Origin: Luscinia megarhynchos
Taxonomy: Eukaryota > Chordata > Aves > Passeriformes > Turdidae
Direction of reading: 5' to 3'
Length of the DNA: 64,000 nt
Assembly: GCA_034336665.1 (NCBI GenBank)
Contig: JAPFBE010000003.1
Location: 58,075,352-58,139,351 of the forward strand
Made by a program: the position numbers and the translations under genes. Below are positions 26,901-38,900 of the stretch, one piece after another (position 1 is the stretch's first letter; every line of letters begins with the position of its first letter). The notes below the pieces were generated by a model. The model saw only the letters and a program-made list of their open reading frames with translations. It ran no database searches and was not told the DNA's origin.

Positions 26901-29900
26901 AAGATGTTTCTAAGATACACTAGAAAATGAACAAAAGATTTCAGCTCTTGCTGCACGTACTCAGAAACCTCACTATCTGGTCAACTTGATCTGAAGTCTT
27001 TAGGGAAGGAACTACACAACAAATGGAGTATCAACACATTAATAAGGGAACATGAAAATAATCTGCAGCTTCTCTTCTATTTCAAGCAAACTACAGAGCA
27101 AGTGCTCAGACTATTTTAACAACCCAAAGCAGATAATAATCAAGTACTTCTGGTATTTCATGAAGTTGAGAATATTGGTATTTCATTACAGAGATTACTG
27201 TGCTTCCTTAAAAAATATATTTTGCTGCCACAGTTTTAGTGGTACCAAAAGGAAGAAAAATCCACCCACCAATATTCGGTCTGTTTCTATAACTGTCCTA
27301 GAGCAAAATATTACCCATTCATACCTATTTTAGGAATACCTTGTTTCTGCCCAGTCCTGCTCCAGTTGTATGCATAGTCTAACATTTAAATCCATATCAT
27401 TTCTTCCCCCACCCCTCCACAGAGGCAGCTGAAACCCAGATGTTCCCTTGCAGCATGCACACCTCATACTGCATGTCTTAAGTCCTACGGACACTGCTGT
27501 GGCCACTGATCCCAAATCACCTGACTGGGCATAAATTCCTGTGCAGCACAACAGTACAGAAGAGCTCAGGCAGAACAGCTCCCACCCCATCCTTTTTAGG
27601 CTACTGCAGCATATAATGCTCACTGGCTGGAGTACTGCATCTCAGGGAATTTAGGGATGAGTATGAATAACCAATATAAATCACCTTTCTCTCCAGAAAC
27701 TGCACACTGACATCATCCTTCTGAGTGTTCTTGATCATTATGGTCACAATTACTTGAGATTCTGTTTGGTACCAGTCATATCTTTAAAAAAAGAAAAGGA
27801 ACAATTTTTTTTAATATCACACACCATATAAAATTAGATCAATTTCTTAAACTATTCACTTTTTAGTTCAGAATCTTTAACATCTCTCAAAAACATTATC
27901 TATAGCAGGCACAATGGAACAGGCCTTGAATTAAGCTCAGCATGAGAATGAGAAAACAGAAGCCAGGATGCTGATGCTATTCCACTCTCTCCTTGTTAAG
28001 TTTAACCACCTGAAAGTACCATTTAGTCTGAACAAAAGTGATGGCACTGAGAAACACTTCACTTGGACTACCACATTTCTAAAGTTACCCCAAAAAACCT
28101 ATTACATTCATTATCCTGCTCTCCAATCCCCAAGACAAACAGCAAATATATCAACTACTTTAAATTTCACAGTAAAGCTGAAGTCAACTTACTTGATCTT
28201 TGGTGGCAGGGGCTGCTGCTGTGTATTCTAGTCGAAGCACATTCAATTGGAAAGAAAGATACATCAGTGTAATAAGTGAAAATATACCATGAAGTACTTT
28301 TCAAGGCACAAATCATTTTCACCAATTGCTCCCCTTTTCTTGATTCCAACTGCTCCCCTTCCTTGATCTACATGTGAGCATTAACTTACAGGTAAAACAT
28401 TTCAGTTTAGTAATTTATGGCAGAATACAAATTAAAAAGTTTCAATTAATATTAAATATGTCAGTCTGTAACTTGAATATATTTTATAAATAGAAATTAA
28501 GCTCATCTCATTTCTTCCTGGATAAGACATATACCAGGAAAACATTCAGTGACTATGCTGCTAATCTATAAATCATGAAAAATACCTGAAACAGGTCTGA
28601 GAACTCAAGGTTTAACTTTTAAACATAAAATCCTTCTAAATCTAAGATGTCTTTACATACTATCACCATGCTTCCTGTACATTTTTCTCCTCTACCTCAT
28701 TCTTAAAATGCAAAAAATTTAGGTAACTATTAAAAAGGGAGCAGAATATCCAATGCAAAGTCTTTTTTTTTCCAAAGGGGAAAAAAAAATCCAGAAGGAA
28801 AGGTCAATTTCAACATTTCCTATGAAGACTTTCAATTTAAAAAATCCCAAACCTGAAAGTTAAGCAGGTTATAACAGAAAAAATGACAACACAATTAACC
28901 ACAACTGATTGATTTGTAAATTAGGCTGCAGACTGTGAGCTAGAAAGTTAAATTTTACCTCAATGAATGCACAGTAATTGCCAGATTTGTTTAACATTCC
29001 TAAGAGTTTTCAGGATTCCAATTTTGCAGCCTTGGTCTCAAAAGCACTCACGTTTAGAAGAAAAGCTAAATGCTTCAGAATTGCACGCAATATGAAAGTT
29101 TCTTTTTAAAGTTTGGAAGCGAAGCCACTGATGCAGAAAACATACTGCAGCATAACAAAAAAGTCAAAATAGTAAACATACTAAGGAAAACATCTTACCA
29201 AATCAGTCTGTGATGCTGAAAAATAAAAAAGCATTTTCAGAAAAAGACATACTGAACTTACAAAGGCACAATCTTACCCTAACTTGTTTCAGTTACTCCA
29301 GACATCCTGCTCTCACTCTAGTCTCAACAGCAGAGGAGGTAAAAACACGTCAGTTCTACCTTTAGTATTTTGCTTTCATGACACTCTACTTTTTAGTCAA
29401 ACTTGAATCAGCAACTTGTGCAAACCAACAACTCTAGCATAAAGCATGCTCTGATTAACTGAATCAACAATCTTTCTACTACATTCCCTTGCTTACCTGA
29501 AACTGATACAGGCCTTTTTTTAATGAAAACATCACAGGAAACAAAAGTTTTTAAAAAAAAAATCATTTTCTGGAAGTCTGCACTAGGTTTATCATCCATC
29601 CATCCCCAGGAATAGCACAAACTGTCATCACGTTTTTATCTCATGCTAGGGAAACTCCACTGGGGAATGAGATGGAAATTCGGCAGAGAAATTCACTCAG
29701 ATGACCATAAATATACCGTATCTAAACTTGCATCTAAACTATAACTCATTATGCCCTCTTCCAAGTGTTTTTTCTAAAATAAATTAATTAAATACGTTTG
29801 AAAAGAAACAAACTTTCCCTTTGCTTCTTTACAATGCAGACTAACAAAAAAAAAAAAAAAAACCAAAAAAACCACAAAAAAAAAAAAACCAAAAAAAACC

Positions 29901-32900
29901 TGCAATGAAGAAATCAGTTATTGCTTTGCTGGCTGGTTTGTTGCTTTGTTTTGCTGGTGTATCAGGGAATTAACAAAATGGTTCAATAAAGACAAAACAG
30001 TGAATATTCAGAATAAAACAGGAGAATTGAGTTGGTATTTACATTCACAAAATATAAATACAACATTGAAGAAAAAGGTATATTATAACCTCTTCCAGAA
30101 GAAATTGTCACCCAAAGTAACTCTTCACAAAAAAAGATCATGCATGCCAATCATGTACCCAATTTCTCCAAATAAAATTAAACCTAGCAAAAAATGTCTC
30201 ACAAAGCAGAAATCTGCTCATCCCTATACAACACAAAAGGGCTCTCCTCTATTTGGTTTTTAGTAAACACATAGACACAAACGTGTTCTACTGTCCCATT
30301 CTGCAGAGTGCAGCACAGAGAGGAGGGCAAGTCACAACAGGTGAAGGAAAAAACTACATGAGTTATTCTTCTTTCTTTCATCAAAATCCCCCTTAAGTTC
30401 TGTGAATGAGTTAATTGTCAGGGCTGTCTGTCTGTAGGAAGGCATGAAAGGAAACTATACTCAAACACAGTGACTACCATGGGTAAGTCACCAGAACAGC
30501 CATTAGCACCTATGGTACTTTTCACATGGAAACAAGGAGTAAAATCTCCAAATTTCTATCTCTTTCCAACTTCACTGTCTGCAAGACTTGAAAACTTATT
30601 TTGATGTAGGCTTTAGATAGCAAGCTGACACATACTTCTACCATTAAAATTAGTTCGCTGTCGTGTATGAAAATAAGTTAAAATTAATCATGATAGTCTG
30701 ATCTTTAAATAGGCACTCTCCTGGCACACTTAATTATTACACTAAAAACCCAATATAAATGTTCCTATAAATCTGAATGAAGCATACATGTGCTAAGGGT
30801 GTTTACTCCAAGAAAAACGTGACTTCTAAAAAAGAAAAAACAAATAATTATGTTCTAAATAAGAGGAAAGCAGCGAATCTTGGAAAAACACACACAGCTT
30901 CCAAAAACAAGGCATAGCAAATCCCTCACTAAGTAAACACGTTTTTTCTTACCATTTAGTGTTTCTTCACATCTTTTAATCCAAATAGTAAAGGTATCAT
31001 CTACATCTAGAAGAGACCAAACACAGTAATATTAAAACTGTTCAAGCATTTCATGTATCGTATGAAGGCCTCTCAGTTCCCAGTTGGGATGGAACAAATC
31101 CATCCCAAACTTGAATCAATTACTAAAAAAGGTGTTACTTCCTATTACCTTCCTGTAAGCTCTGTCATTCCACTTAAGCTTTATGTATTTTTATACAACT
31201 CTACTATGTGTTATACTTAATTAAATTCTAATTAATTTGTAGGAGATTAGATTTTGTCTAACAGACACAAATATGCTATTGCTTTCCAGTCTGTTCAACC
31301 CCTACGTAAATGTTTAGAAAACAAGAAGTACAGTTTTATACATTTTTCTTTAAATTACTTTTTCAAACAGTCACACACTTCCTCTCCAGAGAAATGTCAG
31401 GAGAGACAGTCTTGTGGGTGGGCAATCCAAAGTTGTGCAACCTTTGACAAACATCAAATACTCTCTCCTGGAAGCAAGCCTCCCAGATAGAAATTAATTC
31501 ACTGGAAAATAGCTAAAAAGATGATAGTGTAACAACAGAGCAATTATCTCATTTCAACAACATTCCCAAAAATTCTTTGACAGCGAAGAAAGTAAAAAAG
31601 TGGCAACAATACTGACCAACTACTAAGTAGAGCTGAACTTTTTTCCGTTTTACAAGTGAATGAATGCTGTTAACTATGAGGCAAAGGACACGAAGAAGCT
31701 TGACAAGAGTTCCAGCAGACACGCACCTAACACCAAGTCTGACTCCACTGCAGCTATATAATGCACCCCAACCCTCCAAATATAAAATGCACACAAATTC
31801 TGAGGTGCACCTCAGGTCATAAAATTGCTACCCTACTTCTCAAGCCATTTCATCTCCCCTTTTCTTCTGCCATCTGACCAGACATCTTGAGTTATCTAAA
31901 TTTTTTACTAAAAGAATGGACAAACCCTGAAGCAGGCTACCCAAAGAGACTGTGGAATCTACAGTCTTGGAAATACTTGGAAAACAACAGCAAAAAGTCC
32001 CAAGCAAACACTTGGAAGCTCAAAATTAATATTACTTTCGGTCAGAGCATAGAATTATATGAACTCCAGAGCTCCCCTGAAACCTAAATTAATTTATATT
32101 TTCAAAAACTTAGCACCATAACCTAAAGATTTCCAAGTTTTTCAGCCTAAGCAAAGTCTCCACTGATCCAGTCTCTCCAGCAGGTAAGGAATTCTCTTTT
32201 TAACCACAGCCTATGACTAGACTGCTATGCAATACAAACCCAAAAAGAAAACTCCGGAGTAAACTTCCCTATTTTCCAAGATCACACTCCCTGCATCCTG
32301 GCACATTTTCTAATTTGAAGCAAATGGTTTTTTCCTTCTAAAATTTTATTATCCTTCCAAATAACTTATTTCTATTAATAACTGTAGCTCAGAAATTTTC
32401 CTGGGTTTTCACTTACTAAAAATCTACTAGCACTTAGAACACAAGAAAAGTAAGAAGTTTCTTTAAAAAGTTGCTACATTCCAGCTTTACTAAACTCATT
32501 TAGTGGTTGCAGCAAAAAATCCAAGAAAATATGAGAATAATTCTCCTAAACTCACACAGCCTACTGAAGAGTACCAGATTACGCTTGTTCCTCAACTAAG
32601 GCAATAGGAACTGCAAAAATCTGCATGCATAGCACGGCTGAACAAAAGGAGTATTGCTTTCTAAAGTTATGTCATAAAATAAAGAGACATTGTACATTCC
32701 ATAGCTCATCACATTAAGTCCTACTTTGATATCCTTGTAGGTGGGTAATAGGAAGGTTGCTGTGGTACCCTGAGCCTGTCAGTCCTACCAGTGATGAGCA
32801 CAAGTGGGAAGCTCATCCTTGTCAGCATTCCAGATTGAGATAATGCCCTTACATTAGCAAAGAACAGAAATGTGCATCCATGTACTTCTGCCCACTTGTG

Positions 32901-35900
32901 TGGCAAAGAAACCAGCTTTGCCAGCAAAGCACCACAGCAATTCTTCCCAAGGCAGCAACAGATGAAGTCTCTCCATCACCTGCTTAGAGTACGTTGCAAA
33001 TTTTCCCTCTGTGCTTTGTTCATTTTGCATTAGCTGCATTTAAATGGAAGTTAATTGTGTTACCAAAATGCCTATGCTCACAATTCTTTCCACCCGGGAT
33101 CCATGAAACATTCCACAAAGGTAAATTGTTACTGACAGAAACTTGACTGCAAATTAGGTAATATATGAAAGAGAATCAACTAAGTCTGTAATTTTAAAAA
33201 GGCCTTCAGGAGACTCCTCATCTCACAGCAGGCTACAGAATTTTGTAATGAGATAGAGGAAGCACAGCAGAAGTATCTCCAGATAAGAGAGTAATCAGGA
33301 AGTGCCAGGAAGCTTCAGAAACTCTTCAACTGAGTAAGCAGCCAAACAACAGCAAATTAAATTCAAACAGGTAGAAATGAAGCAATTCAACACAGGAAAA
33401 TGTGCTATATTTCAGGGATTCAGAATTACCCAAGAGAACCCTGGTATTCACTGACTTATCTAAAAAGGTAGCTGTAGCTCTGTGTTGTACTTTACAACAT
33501 GAACAGAATGTGAGGTTATCCATGCACATGAAAAACTTCAAACTGATACTGGCTGCCTGCGGTGGGGCAAGAATATGAAAAATACAGATTAGTCATTCAA
33601 TTAAATTCAGCAGTGATGAGCTTGGAGATATACAAAAAATTACCCACCAAGTAAGGAAAGCATTGTAGGTCAGTGGAAGGAATCTCTTCCTCTCACAGAA
33701 AGTTACTATATAGAGGACTTCACAAGATTGCAAAGACAAACCTGTCTCTACTGCAAAATTTGCAGAGACCACCTGGTTATCCAAACTATCAATAAAGAAA
33801 GAATTTAATGAAATTTCTTATTTTCAACTCCTGTTCCAGGGCAGCCTAAACTGACAACTGTGAGTTGCTGCAATTTCATCACATCCCCTTTCTACCACTG
33901 GCCCAACACTGCTTTGCCATTTCACTTTGGATGGCTTCAGCACTCAGACCCTTTGTTGGGCCATTTCAACACATTCATCCAGGAGGAAAGACTTTTAAAA
34001 TAGTAGCTTTCTGCAGACTTAATGCACTGAAAGAAGAGGCTAAACAAGAACAAGAGCAATAAGGAGCATGACCACCTGGCATCAAGCACAAACTAGCTTC
34101 CATGAAATGCCACTTTTAAATCAGAGGATTAGATAATTTATTTGGGAAATGCAAAGTAATTAAATTTTTGCTAAGCCTACATGTCCCAGCCACTACTATT
34201 ACAGATAAGACAACACATTGGAAAGATCTGAGACCATGACAATTCTTATCAGATTAGCACACTCTGCATCACCTTCCAAGGTGCCTTTTTTAACCATTTT
34301 TTCTTGTATTTGGAAGAGAGCAGAAGGTTTTACTTATAACGGAGTATAGGAGAGAAAAGAAAGCTGTCACAACCATCTTGCAATGCTTTGTTTTGTGCTT
34401 CCCTATGTGTTCTACCAAATCTTTCTGTTTTAAAGTACTTATTTCCTGCTTATTGAATAAAGTCAGGTTTTAAAAAAGTTCTAAGTGTTCCCAAACTAAA
34501 AAGTGCCCAAGTCCAGCTGAAAGCCAACACTCTAAGAAGAAAAGAGATATATAATAAATATGCTTCTCTAATTGAGTGAAATCCACTTTATCAGTTTAAA
34601 TACCCACCAAGTTGCACATTCTTTCTAAAGACTGAACTTACAAACTGTTTAAGAGGAAATTCCAGTTCTATACAAAGAGCCTGCTCTATTAAAAATTTTT
34701 TCTATGACACTTAACACTACCACATTGCCACAATTTATCTTCAAGACCTCCAGGAAGCAGGAAAACACTCCCCATTTTATACAGAAAAAAAAAAATCAGC
34801 TACTAATTGCTAAGAACTTCGATACACATTTTCAAACAGATTAACACTTTCATGCAGTGACTGCATAAAGGTTCCCAAAAGTCAGACAGCTGATGTTAGG
34901 GACACAATACATTAGCCTTTAAAAAAAATAAAAAAATCTTTGGTCTTCATTTTAATCTAACACATTACCCATTATTTTAACATAAGGAGTACTGTACGCA
35001 CAAGAAACTTTAATACTTACTGTCCAGCCTCTGTCCCTCTCTGAAAGACTCTAAAGCAGATGCATAGTTTTTGATATGATATTCACCTAACCTGCCATAA
35101 ATAAAGAAAACCAGAAGAAAACAGTGATTACCTTTTAGTGTAGTCCACATTCCATGGATAACAAGCTGTATTGGTTAAAATGACACGTAGGAATTTAAAT
35201 TACCGAAAAGCTGTAGTTTTGGAATTGCAAGAGCATTAAGATAATCACTCCAAACTAAATGGCTTTATTACAAATGGGTTGCAATCAGCATGGCTTTGAA
35301 TTTATTCATCCTCAGTGTTGTAAAAAGCTTGCACAGAACCATAATCCAAGCTCTAGTATTGACGTACAGACTATCCCAATATTCCTGAAGTACTATAAAT
35401 GATACATACCCTTTTCTAAGGAGTGCTACAGCATTGTTTGGGTTGAGTTCTAGAGACTTTTTCGCATCTGCAACTGCATCTGTTGAAAGTCAGTTTAAAG
35501 TTGAGAAACACAATAATGTTATAAAAAGCAGTGAATTATCAAGCCTTTAAGTAGTGAATTTTTTCTAGCATTCCTATGTTATCTTTCTTAACTTGCACTC
35601 AAATCACACTGCTTGAATTAAGTCTAGCCACAACTGCCAAACATTAATCTCTCATGGAGCTGCAGAGCTCTTATGTAAGATGTAGCATGGCTTTCATTTA
35701 GTGAAATCCTCTGCTTAGATGTGAAGTTTGATTCTGTTTGTTTGTTTTTTAGAAAAAATAAACCAGATCTTATTCAGTCAATCTTTCTCCTTGGCATTAT
35801 TCATTCATCACATTCCTACCATAACAGGATTCAGTCACTACCAAGAACACAACGAAGACAGAACGCAAAAATCTTAAAATCTGCATAACAAGTTTGCTTA

Positions 35901-38900
35901 TAAAAAGCTGCCAAGATAATACTAGACTGGAATCAAATAGAAAGCTGGGACTCTAGAAAACTCATTTCACTGAGAGTTTTGCTGTAACAAAACAATCTGA
36001 GAAAACGACAAGATTATGTACCAACACCAAAACCAGCATATTAAGTTACAGATAACACTTTCATTCATTACTGTTTCTGGCTTCAGATTGAAGACATCTC
36101 CTGTAAAACGTGTTATGATACACTTGTAAAAGGATTCTTAGACTGAAGATGTTACCAGCATATTTCTGTAGAAGAATATGAGCATAAGCTCGTTGACAAT
36201 AACATTCGGCATCATCTGGATTCTTTTCCAAAGCTGTTGTCAGTTCCTGTAAACACACATTAAAAAAAATGAAATGGTACTTCAGAAATCCTCACAAAAA
36301 CAGAGTACCAAACTCTGTCAACTAAGAGACATTTCAGAAGATAAAATCCTAACTGGCATTTCTGTTCACCTGTTGCTTAGTTCTCAAGCACAAAGCTAAA
36401 CATCAGAGCTTGAAGTACAAGGAATCTGCCAATTATACCAAATTCAAACAGACTGTTTCTTACTGCAAAGGAAATGGGATTTCAAATGCTCTAAACATGA
36501 AGTCTAACACAGATGATCCTCTCTATTCCAAAAACCTTCCTACAATTTTCAGCACGCTTGTACACAGGTTTGCTGGATTTGAGAGAGCAGAGCAGTATTA
36601 GAAATTTGGAAGTCAATGCACAGTATGTCAGAAGAGTTGTATGGAGATAAGATGCTAAGAAATACCATATAACACATATTATAGGGCATAAGAGATTGTT
36701 TCAATTTATGCTGAGCACAAAAGCAGAACGAAAGATTTATGTAGCATAAGGCTCAGAGGAGGTATTGTTGCACAATGGAAATATGCATAAAGTAGTCCTT
36801 TGTTAAGGGAATCACTGGATATATGGATTGAAATAATAACACACTGCTCTCTCTAAGAAAAGTTCATGACTTGGCATACAGAATAACATCACTGCGACTT
36901 GAAGCACACACCTGGAAAGAGCATCACCAGTTCTCTCCTTATTGGTGAGAAAAGTTCTTCCCTTTGCTAGAAGCCAGTCAGTCTTCCAAAAGTGACTACA
37001 GAACATTGCTACAGTACAGTAACTCTGTTTGCTAAGCTGACTTTACTCAGACTTCCACCTGGAATCTAGCAAGCATGAATGCAGCTAAGATAAAAGCCTT
37101 AAACCTGCAGAAATATTTGTACAGGACAGTCACCAAAACTCTGTCCCACCAAGACAGAGAAAAAAGAAGGTAAGGAGGACTTGCCTTAGTTCTAATTCAG
37201 ACCAGTGTCTTTTTCTAACAGATGTCGCATAAAGTGCTTGTGCCACATAGACTTATGGGGCCAGGACAGCTTCTTCTAGCAGTGGCACAAGCTCTTACTA
37301 TATAAGATACATACACCTCTATAGAGGTACAGCACATAAACCTTGGGGGTCTCTGAAGAAAGGGGCAGGCAGTAGACAGCAGCAGCCAGCAGTAACTCAA
37401 TTTAATTGTACCGATGCCTTACTGAAATTTAAAGTCATTTAAAAGAAGCTGTCATTATGGAAATACTCATGGCTAGAGGTATTCCATATGGCAGGGGCAT
37501 GAGGCAACACACATATTAAAATTGGTTCATATTATGCTGAGAGGTGAAATACTTGACATTTGAAACCAAGCAGGATCTGACTCTGAACATCACAGGCACA
37601 CCCAGGTGCAGAGGCACTGCTTTGACACATCACCTCTCCCCCCTGACATTACTTCCTGTGATTTATGCTGATGACAGATGCACTGAAAAGAGCTGGCAAA
37701 ATATGAATGGATCCTCCTACAAAACTAGCCCTCACCTCAGGAAAGCAAAGCAAAGCCAAGCATTTTCAACAGTGTGAATCTTCTTTCTTTGTGTGCTTTT
37801 TATCAGCAAGTCACCACAGCTCATTTCTCACTGCACACACACGGAGCAAGTAACTCCTGTAAGCTATGTGAAAAGCCAAGTAATGCTGGAGCAGCACTGT
37901 GAACTCCAGATTGTGGACATCGGCAACAGTTACTTAGAACAAGCTTAGACTCTTAGACTTTGTCCTCACACTCAAGTATGTGCTTTCTGCATATTCTGAC
38001 TCTAAAGGCCCTTACCATGTGACCAAATTGCAGATCTGTTTCTAAACACACTGTAAATTTGATAGAGTTTGCATGAATTAAAGGTGCCTTCTGTCTCCAC
38101 ATAGCAGACTACATTTTCAACTTAAAATGAGAAGTCATTCATGAGTCCACAACTTTATTATTCAGACAGCATTAAAAGATGGATGATGATCTTTCAATTG
38201 CATCAGATCCTGGTGCAGAAAGCCAAAGTACAATCTCCAGGAATTAAAGCAATCAGAAATCCCACAGACAGTGCAAAAATGCCAGGCCACCTGGACAGAA
38301 GCCTAACCAGGTATGAAAACATTACACAGCACCATCTCTACAGAATTGTCCCTCGGATTAGAAATATTAAGCACAAGAACATAGAGACCACACATAAGAC
38401 CCTGCAAGCACAGTGTAGCACCTGGAGACCCAAGCCTCTAAGTCAGCAAAATGCTACTCTGAGCTGTGGGACATACCAGCTCAGAGACCACCAAGCACAG
38501 TCTGCCTACTCAATCCACGAATTTGAAAACAAGGCCTAACAACTGATACCAGTATTATTGTGTCAGGTATTAAATAATGCCTATAGAATGTGTTACATAA
38601 TGTTCTGAAGCACTGAATGCACAAAAACCTGAAATATAACCTAAAAATCAAAACAACGATGTTAATCCAGAAAAAAATAAAGAAGCACATTCTGACTGTA
38701 TTCCTTAATATTTCTGAAGACCTTTTGGTGTCAGGGTTTGTTTGCTAGTGGGATTTTTTAACACAAAATGTGAAACTTACATTTTTTTGGATCTTGAATT
38801 AGTTTTATTTTGCTATAGAGATTTGACTATTCTAAACAGGTTTTTAAATGTCATTTATCTTTTGAAAAACTTCTACAAGGTACAGCCTAAACCCCAAAGA

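Larger units (their letters stand above)
28219..30952 (-). other. SUGT1 introns around the micro-exons
   Basis: Two introns (28219-29198 and 29216-30952) surrounding the 17-nt exon. The second contains an A-rich tract (29845-29900) on the + strand, i.e. T-rich in the SUGT1 transcript. No other feature is recognised. Confidence 0.75.

Noticed and set aside
38141..38539. 132-codon + strand open frame in a SUGT1 intron
   Set aside because: No recognisable protein family, no promoter or conserved motif. Antisense to a real gene.
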